Shown piece by piece: positions 6,623-18,127 of a DNA stretch of 18,127 nucleotides. How positions within the stretch are numbered: position 1 is the stretch's first letter; each line of letters starts with the position of its first letter. A program made the position numbers and the translations under genes. Origin of the DNA: Clarireedia homoeocarpa (taxonomy: Eukaryota > Ascomycota > Leotiomycetes > Helotiales > Rutstroemiaceae); assembly GCA_001465935.1 (NCBI GenBank), contig LNKV01000127.1, positions 1-18,127 on the forward strand. The letters are read 5' to 3'. Below the pieces are notes generated by a model, which worked only from the letters and a program-made list of their open reading frames with translations, had not been told where the DNA came from and did no database searches.

Positions 6623-7735
6623 TAATTATAATACTAAGATAAATAAAATTAATAAAAAGAATATAAATATAAAAGATTAATTAAAGTTAAAATATTTATT
6701 AATTTAAGATATTTATAAAGATTTTATAACTTTATAAAAGTAATTTCAAAACAAGAAAGTTAAATATAATATTTATTATAAAGTTTTTAAAGATATTTAT
6801 ATATAGATCTTTATAACTATAAATATTAATTTCTTTATTAATTATAATCTTTATAATATTGACTTTAATAATATTACTTTATATAATATTATCTATTTTT
6901 TTAAGATTCGCTTTATATTATATAAATTAATAGTTTTAACTAATATTTAAAAAGAATATATTAATATACTTAATTAAATATAATATAGTTAGATATCTTT
7001 AAATAATTAATATAAGAAGTAGAATATAGTTTATAATAAAGTTTATATATATTAGTTAAATAAAATAAAAAAGATAATTATTATAATCACTTTCTTAAAA
7101 ATAATAAAAATCAAGATTAAACTAATATAAATAGATAAAGAACTAAGATATATTATTATAAATTAGTAGTTAGATTTATTTATCTTAACTTTAAACTAAG
7201 TAAATATTATTTTCGCTATTTAATTAACTAATAAATCTTGTGAACTTAAAGGAAAAAGTATTTTTATAATAATAATCTTTATAAAAGATATTATAAGATT
7301 AGAAACTATCTTAAATAAAAAAGATAAATCTAAGTTTAAATCTTAAAAAAATAAAAATAAACTAACTAAGAAAGAAAATAAGATTTATCTATATTATCTA
7401 AAGAATTAGTTCTTTAATTTAAAAAATAAATATATATAGAAATTAAAAGATTATAACTAGTTAAGAAAAATATTAAAAAATAAACTAATTAAAGAAAGAT
7501 TTAATAATACTAAAATTAAATAAATTAAAAAGAGATTTAAATTATTTTAATAGAATAATCTAAGAAAAATAATAACGAAAAAAGATTATTATAATTAATA
7601 ACTAATTTAACTACCTCTCTATTATCTTTTCTTAGAAAAATTATAATAATAATTATTAATCTCTTTCTAATAGATATTAATAATCTTAATATATACTTTA
7701 TACTAATTATTATTAATAAATATTATTTAGTAAAC
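6623..7735 (+). pseudogene. copia-2 gag region ghost
   Basis: AT-rich sequence between the TRIM and the copia-2 protease, where copia elements keep gag. Lys/Asn/Leu-rich ghost reading continues, but I could not fix a single frame. A possible C-x-x-C beginning of a knuckle (TAT codons around 7386-7397) is in a different frame from pol and not convincing. Assignment is by position. Confidence 0.4.
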
Positions 7736-10700
7736 TCTATTTTTCTAGATAATTATAGTATAGTATATTTAGTTAATAATATCTCTTTATTTAATAATAA
7801 AAAGATTATTTATTTTAATAATAAAGATATTATTAAAGTTAGTATATTATTACTATCGATTATCGAATAAAATACTTATACTATTAAAAATATTTTTAAT
7901 AGTTTTAAAGAGTCTAATATAAAAGATCTTATTTTAATAAATATTATTTTTATTCTTAGTTTTTATATTAATATAATCTCTAAGTTTTAATTAATAAAAG
8001 TAAATTTATAGTTTTATAATCTCGATTATATATTAAGATATAGTATATATAAAAAAAATATAATTATTATATTATTTATATAAAAGTATAATCTAATCTT
8101 TTTAAAATTTAAAAAAATTATTTTTTACTATCTAATTAAACTAAATAATATTCTTATAAATAAAGTTATAATAATATATTTAACTATTCGTTATAAAATT
8201 AATAAACCTTTTAGATAATTATATAATCTTCTATCTAATAGAGAGGATATTATATAAATATAATATAATAGAGCTAAATATCTTAGTTAAAAAGCTTTTA
8301 AATATTTAGTAAATAAAGTAAAAGATATAAAAATTAAAGAGATTTTAAAGATTAATTATAAGTATTATATAAAAGTATATACTAAGTAAGTTATTAACTA
8401 TTGTTTAGAGAATTAGTAATTACTATAATTATTTTATAAAATTATATAAGATCTTTTCGATTTTCTAATATTATTTAATAGATATTTATAATTATTATTA
8501 ATTAAAGAGTTATATAATAGTAAGATCTTTAGAATTCTATTTATTAATAAAACTTATTATAAAGTATTCTAGATAATTATTAATTTTAAAGTATAAATAA
8601 AATAATAATATTATTTATTTATTTATATTATTAAATAAAATAATAATAAATTAGTAATCAGTATTAATAGATATATAGAGTTTAAATAATAGATATTTAT
8701 AAAAAGAATTAAAATTAAACTATTATTAATTTATACTTATAAATTAAATAGTATAATAAAGTATATAAGTTAGAAAGTTATTATTAAAATAATAAAAATA
8801 CAAACTTAAGTAAATCTTTTATTAAAATTATAATCTGAAATTATATAAATAGTAATTTACTTATATAATATAAGTTTATTATAATAAAGAAGTTTTAAAA
8901 TATTAAATAAAATCTTAGATTTATAGTTTAAATAATATTTCCGATAATATAATTTAATACTAATAATATTAATTATTACTAATTTATACTTAAACTAGAA
9001 TAGTATATATTATTATAATTATTAAGTTTATTTTTTAAATAAAGAATAAAAAATTAATATTAATAAATAATAATATAAAGTTAATTCTTAAATCTATTTA
9101 AAGTACTTAATAAATTATATATTTAGATTACTAATTTACCGAATATAGATATCAAAGTTTAATAAGATTATTATTATTTATAATATCTAGTTTAACGAAA
9201 ATATTATTTACTTTAAAATTAATAAAAACTAGAAAATACTTTTAAAAGAGTATTTAAATAAAATTATTTAAACTTTTAATTTTAGAATTATTAAAAACTT
9301 AAATAGATTAATATTAGAAAGTAATAATATAAATAATCTTAATATAATTATTAAAGAGATCGCTTTATAAAGTATTAATAACTAGAAATATTATAAAGAG
9401 ATCTTAAGAATAAAGAAGTTTAATAATAATAAATAGAATTTTTTTAGTAATTTATAACTTTCAAATAATAATTTATATTTAGATAAAAATAGTAATAATC
9501 TAAATATATAATATTTATAAGATTAATTTAAAGATTAAACTAATATTAAAATTAAAATTATAATTAACTAAATTTAAAGTATAAAGATTAATACTTTTAT
9601 TAATAATAAATAAAGTTAGAAAGAAAGATAAATAGAATATAAAATACTTAATAAATCTATATTATTTACTTTATTAATAATTGAAAAAGTTAATAAACTT
9701 AAAAGTAAAATAAACTATAATTATTCTAATATTATTAATATACTCTATAAAAAGTATAAAGAAAATTTAAAAGAAGATATTACTAAGTCTATATCTTTAT
9801 AAATTAAAAACACTTTATATAATCTTATATATATTTTATATAATAATATTCAATAATATAAATAAAAAGAGATTAAAATTACTTTAATATAAATAAAAGT
9901 CTTTTAATTAACTAATTTATTAAATAAAAAGAATTATCTACTTAAGAGATTAAGATTTGTAATCGAAATTTTAATTAGAAAAATAAATAGAAAATTAAAT
10001 AATTAAGATATTAGCTTTTTCTCTTATTAATAAAATCAAATTTTAATATATAATATTAGATAATAAAAACAACTTTATTTAAGATATAATAAGAAAATTA
10101 TTAATATATTTATTAAAACGATTATTATTTAATTGTCTTTAAAAGATAGTAAGAAACTTAATAATTTCTATAATATATTCTAATTTAATTAACTAGATAT
10201 AAATAGAAATAAAGAGTAAAGTAAATTTATAATACTTTATAATATAGTAGTAGTTATAATTATAACTAAATTAAAGAAATTTATAATAGAACTATTATAG
10301 TTATTTAAAATCTATAAAAACTAAATAATTAAATTATTTAAATATTATTAAAACTTAAATATATATTTAATAGAATTAGTATTTAAAGCTAATTATAATA
10401 AAGAGATTAATAATCTTAAAACTTAGAATATATAAAGAGAAATATTAAAAGATTTAATAAAAACTAAATTAATTTCTTTAGAATAAATCTTTATATATAA
10501 AACCGATTAAAATAGATATATTATAAAATATAGATTGCGATTTATAATAAAAAGAGATTTATAAATAAAAAGTATAATCGAATCAACTTATATTATAATA
10601 TTTACTTCCTATTCTTTTTATATTATTATAGTTATAATAACTAAATTTGATTTTAAGATTAAGTAGTTTAATATAATAAATATTTTTATAAATATATTAT

Positions 10701-10844
10701 ATAATTTAAATAGTAAGTTAATTATATATTACTTATTAGATAGTTATAAAATAGAAGATATAATTATAATTATTAACTATATTTTTTATAATTTATAAAA
10801 CTTATTAATAATTTAATTTAAAGATTTTATTAAAACTTTAATTA
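7736..10844 (+). pseudogene. copia-2 pol ghost: protease, integrase, RT start
   Basis: All motifs lie in one frame (codon starts 2 mod 3) over ~3.1 kb, with stops explicable as transition-mutated Gln/Trp/Arg. Protease: GAT at 7748-7750 begins a D-S-[CG]-S-T-x-H-L-V-N-like box, followed by the N-x-x-F-I-x-S-F-x-x-N-x-I-S segment typical after copia protease (~7960). Integrase: D-L-F-D-F at 8450, a second Asp candidate as AAT near 8639, and N-G-x-x-E as AAT AGT ATA ATA AAG at 8747-8761 (Glu mutated to Lys). RT: F-D-F-K-I-K-Q-F-D with the catalytic Asp as AAT at 10670-10672, then N-A-F. The order PR-INT-RT is diagnostic of Ty1/copia. The frame is cut at 10844 by a gypsy LTR before the Y-V-D-D box, so RNase H and the 3' LTR are absent. 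Confidence 0.8.
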
Positions 10845-11059
10845 TATAATAATTCTAATTAAATTATCACGATATTATATAAGGATATAATCTTTCTAAG
10901 AGTAAGTCAGATATTAAATATATAAATATATATTAGTATATATATAATTAAATATATAATCTCTTTCTATATATAAGCTTTCGGATCTTTATAATCCTTT
11001 TAGCTTTATAATTATTAATTCTAAAGTTATTTAGTATCTTTATTAGTAATCTCGTTATA
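10845..11059 (+). repeat. Gypsy LTR, copy B (5' LTR of gypsy-B)
   Basis: 215 bp with the same termini as copy A. It directly follows the copia-2 RT ghost, which it truncates. It keeps more G/C than copy A. Confidence 0.85.
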
Positions 11060-12036
11060 TTATTAATAACTTACTTATCTTTTTAGCTATATTAACAATT
11101 ATCTAAATAATATTAATAATTAATCTCTTTTTATTTTTAAATCTCTTTTTTAAAGATTCTTTAAATAGTAGAAATAGATTTATTTCGGCCTTATCGATAT
11201 ATAGTATTACTCTTAAATTATTTATTCTATATAGTCTCTAAAGACTTATTATAATAATATATTGAATATCTCTCTAACTTTAAAATAAAGGCTAGCTAGA
11301 TCGTTCTATATCGACTAAGCAAACAAGCTCGCTTTCTTATAGTATTTTATAAAATACTATTACTATTTTTAATATCTAGTTTAGTACTTAAGATACTTTT
11401 GAAGCTAGTTAAGTAATACTTTAAACTATATACTAAGTAGGAGATAAATCTATCTTGGATTCTCAATATTACTTCTTTTCTCTTATATAATCCCTTATAA
11501 TTTAATAAAGCTATTTAGTATTATTTATATCCTTTTTACTTTAATTTAGTTAAAATATAGATATTAGCGATTAAAGTAACTATCGATATCGAAGTAAAAG
11601 TAAAGGAAAAGTAGTTTAAAAAGCTCTTTTAATTATATTATCTACTAATTTAATAACTATATTAATAGTTTAAATAGTAGAGATATAAGTTTAATTCTAA
11701 ATATAACTGATAGTTTAAAATACTAAATATACTATATTAGTAGATTAAATTAAAAAATAATTATTACTTTAATCGATAATTAAATATAACTTGTTTAATA
11801 CCTTTTAGCTATTACCTTTATATTAGTTATATAGTTTATAACTATTTACTCCTTTATATTAAAATAATATAATCTTAGTAATATCTAACTATATATTATT
11901 TAAAGTTTTATATTTAGTTAATAAACTCTTTAATAGAAAAAAGCTTATTACTCGATTATAAAGAAAGTTTGTTATAGATCGAATTAGCTAGTATAAATAT
12001 AGCTTTGTTAATAATAATATTAAATATTTATTTATA
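11060..12036 (+). other. gypsy-B leader and presumed gag N-terminus
   Basis: The first ~570 bp match gypsy-A 3689-4265. No primer-binding site is recognisable in TTATTAATAACTTAC after the LTR. The remainder should hold the beginning of gag by position, but I see no family motif. Confidence 0.55.
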
Positions 12037-12860
12037 TTAGACTAATTAGAAGGCTTGGCTTTCGAATATTATAAAGAATTATATATCTAAAATAATATTA
12101 TATCCGAGTAAATAATCAATAAAATAATTAACTTCTTAATAGATCTAGTTAAATATTAGTATATCTAAAATATATATATATATTTTATCTAACTTGAAAG
12201 CTAGTTTTTTAAGCTATTCTATTAGTAGTTCGAGCTTTTAATAAGTATTATTAATAAGATCAACTTAAATAATAAATATTAAGATCTTATTAAAAAGCTA
12301 AATAATAATTATCGAATATATTCGCTTATAAATTATCTTAGAAGTAAGAATTACAAGGTTAATATATAAGTACTTTAGTATCTAGATACGAATAATATTA
12401 GTATTATAATAAATAAGTAAGTTTAACAAACCTCTACTAAAGTAGTAACAACTATAATAAATTATTAAAACTAAGTTGTTATTTATATTAAAAGCTAGTA
12501 AGTACTTTAAAACTAATCTAATATCCTTATTACTACTTTATTTATATAACTACTTTTATTTACTAATATACTATATTACTTCTCTTTTAATTAAAAAGCT
12601 ACTTTACTAGTTAGTAACTTTATTTGAAACTCTCTTTTCTTTATTTTCACTTAAGTTTAGACTCTATATTATATAGTAGATAAAGTCGAGTATAAGTTTT
12701 ATAAAGATATAATAAAGAAAATAGAAGAAGAGAATAATATCTTAACTAAAGTTTAAACTAAAATTATTATTTATATAAAGTAATTAGAAGTAAATTAAAT
12801 AAAAGATAGTATCTAAATAAAGACTCTTTTCTAGATAACTTAAAAGATATAAGATATTTG
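12037..12860 (+). pseudogene. gypsy-B gag ghost
   Basis: One frame (codon starts 1 mod 3) reads L-D-Q-L-E-G-L-A-F-E-Y near 12037, then a long helical Leu/Lys/Asn region and an acidic-basic end (E-E-E-N-N near 12724-12738). This resembles the capsid region of fungal gypsy gag in layout, with scattered TAA/TAG at presumed Gln codons. No zinc knuckle is visible. Pol follows in the frame one base earlier (0 mod 3), so gag and pol were in different frames. Gag forms the particle shell; here it is dead. Boundaries are approximate. Confidence 0.5.
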
Positions 12861-12920
12861 GATTTAACTAAATTAATAAATAAAAACTATATAATAATAT
12901 TATATAAACTAGTAAAAAAT

Positions 12921-15900
12921 AGTATCTTCTATTAAACTAAAACTTTTATTAACTTCGAAGTAAATAGTTTTATATTAATTAATATATTTTTTCTTTAACA
13001 ATTTTATTATAATCTTAGATTTATAATTAAATACTTGAAAATACTTTTATAGATTAAAGGATATAATAACGAGAGTAGACTTTTAATTATCTATTATATT
13101 TTAATAAACTTTATAATCGATAGTTATATCTAATTATTTACTTTTTTTCTAATTACCTACTTAAGTATATATATAGTAATACTAGAATATAAATAGTTTA
13201 TTAAAAATCGAGTATTAGTCGATTATATTTAAAGATATTTTATTTAGTTTAATAACTTACCTATCTCCTAAATATATATAAGAACTTATAATATTAAAGT
13301 TTATTTATATAAGCTCGAGATAATAAATAAAGCCTATTAAACTAATATAGAATATCGAGATTGAAAATTTAACTAGAATAATTTAGACTTAAAAATTTAT
13401 TAGAAAAAGCTATTTTTTATTAATATAACTATTACTAAAAAATAATATATAAATAGAAAAATATTAAATTTATTTGTTATATATTTATTACTCTACTTTA
13501 AAATAACTTTATTTAATATCTCAAGTAAATATCTAATTTCCTTTATTAAAGATAAAGCTATTTTAGTTATAAATAATTTATTTTATAAGACTTAAGTTAA
13601 ATATTCTATTATCTATATAAAAAAAGAATTAAAGTAGATCGAGCCTATAACTTCTATATTTAATACTAAGTTTAAGAGACTTTTAAAATCTCTCTAGATT
13701 TCTTTTTTATAATATAAACTAAATACTATAAAGATATATATAATCTCTATTATAGTAATAAACTATATTTATAAAAGAGATAATAATAATAAACTCTTTA
13801 TAGTTATTTTATAAGAGATTAATAGTCTTATTAACTAGTAAAAAAAATAGTAAATATTTAAATAAAACTTAACTACTCTAGTTATATAGTTACTAGCCTC
13901 GATTAACTATTCTACTATTATATACTCTTTTATAAATATTAATAATATTGAACTATTTATACCGACTAAATATATAATATATATATATATATTCTCGAAG
14001 TCTAAGTCTAACTTCTTTCTATCTTATCGTTTATATAATTATAAAATCTAATTAGAGAGTAATAAAGAAAAAACTTTTAAGTATAACTCTCTTTATAAGA
14101 TATCGCTAAAAGAGTTAAAAGTAGTTAAGGAATATATTATAAATAACCTACTTAAAAACTTTATTAAACTAAGTTAAATACTCTTCGTAACTTTTATCTT
14201 ATTTATAAAAAAACCTAATAGTTTTTTTTATTTATATATTAACTTTCGAGCTCTGAATACTTTTACTTATAAAGATAGATATTTACTTCTATTTATTAAT
14301 AAGATCTTAGCTAGGTTTTTAAAAGTAAAGGTTTTTACTAAACTAAATATCTATTAAATATTCTATTATATTTATATAGATTTAGTCTTTAAGAAGTATA
14401 TTATATTCTATATATAATATAATATATATAAATATAAAGTTATATTATTTAAACTAACTAATAGTCTAGTAACTTATTAATATTATATAAATAATATTCT
14501 ATTTGATTTTCTTAATATTTTTTATATTATTTACTTTAATAATATCTTAATTTACTTAGAAAATAAATTTAACTATATAGTTTATATTATCTAAATACTT
14601 CAAAGACTTAAGGATACTAGTTTATAAGTTGATTTTAAAAAATATAAGTTCGATATTAAATATATAAAGTACTTTAGCTTTATTATCTCGATTAATAATA
14701 TCGAAGTTAATCTTAAGAAAGTAACTATTATTAAAAGATAAAGATATCTAACTATTATAAAAGATATTCAATCTTTCTTAAACTTTTATAACTTTTATCA
14801 ACAATTTATCTATAACTTTAATATAATTATAAAGCCTCTTATTAAACTAATAAAAGTTATAACTTATTTTAACTTCGATACTAGCTACTAGTAGTTATTT
14901 AATATATTTAAGGAAATACTAATCTCCGCTTTATTTCTATAATATTATAACTATAACCTTCTTTATATACTCGAAACTAATATATCGGACAGAGTTATAA
15001 TAAATATATTATTCTAGAAATATAATAATAACTAGTTCCTAATTATATATTTCTTAAAAACGATATAACTAGTTAAGCTTAATTATAAAGTTTATAATAA
15101 AGAAATATTTACGATTATAAAGTTATTCTCGTATTAGTATATTAAACTAATAAATATTCTATACTAGATCCAGGTTTATATTAACTATAAGATCTTAGAA
15201 TACTTTATAATTACTAAAGTATTTAATATCTAATAAGCTTAATAAACCGAACTCTTAATTAATTATTATTTCTTTATTATATATCGCTTTAATAAAGATA
15301 ACTTATTAGTAAATATTCTTATTTAGAAAGAGAACAAATTAGGTTTTTAAAATAAATCTAAAAAAAAGTATTATATCTAGTAATTACTTAAGAATAAGAA
15401 GTTAGACTTCTAGATTTTAACTTTCTATATATATAATTATTTTAATAAATCTGTCTTTAAAGTAAATATCCTTATAAATTCTATAAGTTTTATTAATCTA
15501 GTTATTTATATTTTATAAGCGAACTATAATTATAATTCTTTATAAACTTTATAAATTATAGTAAATCGAGAAGAATCAAAGTTTAAATCTAAATTCGAAG
15601 TTAAAAAAGACTTATTACTTTATAAAAACTATTTTATTATCTTTGATATTAAGAATCTAAAAACTCTTCTTATTCGCAAAATATACAATTCTATTATTAT
15701 AATTTATCTAGATATTAGAAAGACTTACTTATTTCTTAAAAAGTATTATTACTAATACTTTATAAAAAAGGATATTATTATATATATTCGTAATTACTAT
15801 ATATATCGTCGAAGCTCGATTCTAAAAGATAAGATATCTAACTTACTTTATTTATTACTAGTTCCAACTTATATATAGAAATATATTATTATAGATTATT

Positions 15901-16949
15901 ATAGTTTCAATAAAGATAAGTATAGATATAATAATATATTCGTTATTATCAACTATTTATCTAAGCAAGTTATTATAATCTTATATTATAAAATTATTAC
16001 TATAAGAGACTAGATTAAATTTTATATCTTATATATCTACTAATACTATAACCTACTTACAATAATACTATTTAACCGCGGACTTTAATTTATATCTTTA
16101 TTTTAAACTGAGTTTAATAATATCCTCGAAACTAAAATCAAGTTTTCTACTATAGATTATCTCTAGACTAACAAGTAAATAGAAGTTTATAACTAATATT
16201 TATAAAAGTAACTAAGACTCTTTATTAATTATTATCAAGATAACTAATTCGAATTCTTACTAATAATAGACTATATATAACTAACTTTATTATATTCTTC
16301 TTTTAGTAACTTACCTTTTTTCAAAGTATTTTATAAATATACTTTTAAAACTATATAAGATTAGAAGCTAATTAAATATCTTCTAATCGATAACTTTAAT
16401 ATCTAAGATACTTATATTTATATTTATTATAATCGCAAAGCTTTAGAATATACTTACTTTACTATTATAACTACTTAAAAGTAAATAGTTAAATAAATAA
16501 ATAAATATTATTAACTAGTTAACTTTTAAGTTAACAATTATATCTAATTAGATATATAATATCTACTAATATAGTAACTATTTAAGAAACTAGATTATCT
16601 TATTAATAAATACTTTAAAGTTTTAGAATATATTAATTACTTTTATTATCTAGATCTATCTAGTATTATATAAATTTATAATATATTCTTAATTAATAAG
16701 TTAAAGAAGATAGCCGATAACTTATTACTAAGCTAGTATAATAAACTACTCTTATTAATTAATATAACGGGAATAGATAAATATAAAGTAAAGTAAGTAC
16801 TAGTCTACTATTTAAAACGAAAGTTATTAAAATATTATATATAATAGAGAGACTATAATATCAACTTAGTTTAATATAAAATATCGGATCTTAAGATATC
16901 CTTAATACTATTTCGAGACTTCTATCAAGTCAACTTAAAAGTACCTGGC
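12921..16949 (+). pseudogene. gypsy-B pol ghost: PR-RT-RNaseH-INT-chromodomain
   Basis: A ~4-kb stretch lies in one frame (starts divisible by 3) with no net indel; stops fall at Gln/Trp/Arg positions. Protease: AAC TTC GAA GTA at 12951-12962 is one transition per codon from D-S-G-A. RT: F-R-A-L-N and K-D-R-Y blocks around 14250, and the catalytic box as TAC TTT AAT AAT (14532-14543), from Y-[FL]-D-D. RNase H: E-T-N-x-S-D at 14973-14990, matching E-T-D-A-S-D. Integrase: the C-x-x-C of the zinc finger as TAC..TAT (15795-15806) then R-R, Asp at 15894-15896, D-R-G-x-Q-F with Asp as AAC (16074-16076), Glu at 16182-16184. Chromodomain: ~16761-16935, ending L-F-R-D-F-Y. Chromodomains guide integration to heterochromatin. 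Nonfunctional as written. Confidence 0.9.
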
Positions 16950-17246
16950 CCTCTAGTACTTCTCTTTAAATAACTTCGATTATAAGAATTTAGAGAAGAT
17001 AATTATAATTATATTAAAGAAGACTATCTGATAATTATAATAAATAAAAAGTGATTTCTAGACTTTATAATATCTAAAGTATAAAGTTAAATTAAAATAT
17101 TAATATTATTATTCTTATAATTATATTATATTTATTTATTATAAACTATTTAGATTATTTATATTTATTCAAGAAGAAACTTTAAAGATATATAATTAAG
17201 ATAATAATTAATAAAGTAATTAGGATACTCGAGAGCGAGCTTTTTT
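16950..17246 (+). other. gypsy-B 3' untranslated region
   Basis: Between the end of the pol ghost and the purine tract. A duplicate lies at 17539-17835. Nothing else recognised. Confidence 0.6.
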
Positions 17247-17258
17247 AAAAGAGAGAGG
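17247..17258 (+). other. Polypurine tract of gypsy-B
   Basis: AAAAGAGAGAGG lies 3 bp before LTR C; it primes plus-strand DNA in LTR elements. It supports the LTR boundary at 17262. Confidence 0.75.
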
Positions 17259-17261
17259 TAA

Positions 17262-17478
17262 TATAATAATTCCGACCGAATTATCACGATATTATATAAA
17301 GATATAACCTTTTTAGAAGTAAGTTAGATATTAAGTATATATTAGTATATATTAGTATATATATAATTAAATATATAATCTCTTCTTATATATAAGTCTT
17401 CAAATCTTTATAATCCTCTTAATTCTTTAATTATTAATTCTAAGATTATTTAGTATTTTAACTAATAGTCTTGTTATA
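17262..17478 (+). repeat. Gypsy LTR, copy C (3' LTR of gypsy-B)
   Basis: 217 bp, TATAATAATTC to GTTATA. The next base begins the second 589-bp unit. Confidence 0.9.
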
Positions 17479-17850
17479 CTTAAGATATCTTTAGTATTAC
17501 TTCGAGACTTCTATCAAGCTAACTTAAAAGTATCTAGCCTCTTAGTACTTCTCTTTAAATAGCTTTAATTATAAGAATCTGGAAAAAACAATTATAACTA
17601 TATTAAAAAAGACTATCTAATAACTATAATAAATAAGAAGCGATTTCTAGACTTTATAATATCTAAAGTATAAAGTTAAATTAAGATATTAATATTATTA
17701 TTCTTGTAATTATACTATACTTATTTATTATAGACTATTTAAGTTATTTATACTTATTTAAGAAGAAATCTTAAGGATATATAATTAAGATAATAATTAA
17801 TAAAGTAATTAAAATACTTGAAAGCGAGTTTTTTTAAAAGAGAGAGATAA
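17479..17850 (+). mobile_element. Extra gypsy 3' internal fragment
   Basis: Matches 16890-17261 base for base in length. It starts inside the chromodomain, exactly at the end of LTR C, with no internal 5' sequence between. A second purine tract lies at 17836-17847. Confidence 0.85.
17836..17847 (+). other. Polypurine tract, second unit
   Basis: AAAAGAGAGAGA lies 3 bp before LTR D, one transition from the first tract. Confidence 0.7.
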
Positions 17851-18067
17851 TATAATAATTCTGACCAAATTATTATAATACTATATAAGGATATAACCTT
17901 TTTAAAGGTAAGTCAGATATTAAGTATATATTAGTATATATTAGTATATATATAATTAAGTATATAACCTCTTCCTATATATAAACTTTCGGATCCTTAT
18001 AATCCTCTTAGCTCTTTAATTATTAATTCTAAAGTTATTTAGTATTTTAACTAATAATCTCGTTATA
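17851..18067 (+). repeat. Gypsy LTR, copy D
   Basis: 217 bp, same termini. It keeps TTCTGACC near its start, where copy A has TTCTAACC and copy B TTCTAATT. Confidence 0.9.
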
Positions 18068-18127
18068 ATATCTATATTTATTTTTATTAAAACTATAATA
18101 ATCTATTATAATATATTCTTATATATA
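18068..18127. other. AT-rich remainder, unassigned
   Basis: 60 bp of RIP-like sequence after LTR D. It does not repeat the bases before LTR B and cannot be placed in any of the elements. Confidence 0.5.

Larger units (their letters stand above)
10845..17478 (+). mobile_element. gypsy-B: full-length chromovirus ghost
   Basis: A 6634-bp element from LTR B to LTR C with the order gag, PR, RT, RNase H, INT, chromodomain, which defines Ty3/gypsy chromoviruses. It is complete in structure but peppered with stops. No target duplication is seen: AATTA precedes LTR B, CTTAA follows LTR C and ATATC follows LTR D. The right side is complicated by the extra 589-bp unit. Confidence 0.85.
16890..18067 (+). 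repeat. Tandem 589-bp duplication of gypsy 3' end plus LTR
   Basis: Unit 1 (16890-17478) and unit 2 (17479-18067) are adjacent and keep an exact 589-nt offset at every anchor checked (start CTTAAGATATC, GATTTCTAGACTTT, LTR start, LTR end). The differences I read are transitions. Each unit holds the end of the chromodomain, the 3' untranslated part, the purine tract and a whole LTR. Confidence 0.9.
1480..18127. other. RIP-altered AT-rich block (interrupted 5019-6617)
   Basis: Composition falls sharply at about 1480 and stays very AT-rich except in the TRIM. CpA and TpG are scarce (none in 14041-14160), while CpG and CpT survive in the gypsy-B part. Stops sit at codons reachable by C-to-T or G-to-A, without frameshifts. 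These are the established marks of RIP, which mutates duplicated DNA in the sexual cycle of many Pezizomycotina. AT mutation bias without RIP is the alternative. Confidence 0.85.

Noticed and set aside
18068..18127. Continuation of copia-2 RT after gypsy insertion
   Set aside because: A run I-I-I-Y-Y looks tempting, but the Y-V-D-D codons do not fit even after reversing transitions, and no target duplication supports it.

Overview
The window looks like a transposon graveyard from a filamentous ascomycete (Pezizomycotina) whose genome is shaped by repeat-induced point mutation (RIP). Most of positions ~1480-18127 is extremely AT-rich and poor in CpA/TpG. Even so, LTRs, polypurine tracts and retrotransposon protein motifs can still be read if stop codons are taken as transition-mutated Gln, Trp or Arg codons. 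No species can be named from the sequence. There is no bacterial-type gene, rRNA, tRNA or CRISPR array that I can support.

Layout. (1) 1-1140: normal-composition sequence with the end of an ankyrin-repeat gene and an overlapping, broken reading frame holding a 49-codon internal duplication. (2) 1141-3471: the 5' part of a Ty1/copia-like element (copia-1), whose LTR starts exactly where that reading frame stops matching its own duplicate. Its gag ghost ends in a CCHC zinc knuckle. (3) 3472-4265: LTR plus 577 bp of a Ty3/gypsy element (gypsy-A). (4) 4266-10844: a second copia-like element (copia-2) with protease, integrase and the start of reverse transcriptase in one frame. (5) 5019-6617: a compact, GC-normal LTR element without coding capacity (TRIM-like), with 312-bp LTRs and a CTTAC target duplication, inserted into copia-2. 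(6) 10845-17478: a full-length gypsy chromovirus ghost (gypsy-B) with gag, protease, RT, RNase H, integrase and chromodomain between two LTRs. (7) 17479-18067: an extra copy of its last 589 bp, duplicated in tandem with no net indel. (8) 18068-18127: AT-rich remainder, unassigned.

How it fits together. The junctions suggest successive insertions: copia-1 into a host gene, gypsy and copia-2 into or against one another, then the TRIM-like element last. The TRIM-like element keeps near-normal base composition, so it probably arrived after the main RIP episode or escaped it. Its two LTRs differ at 10 sites, all in the distal half and all transitions, and 9 read as CpA/TpG to TpA changes in the upstream copy. 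The gypsy and copia pol frames are free of net frameshifts, so decay was almost entirely by transitions. None of the retroelement genes is functional as written.
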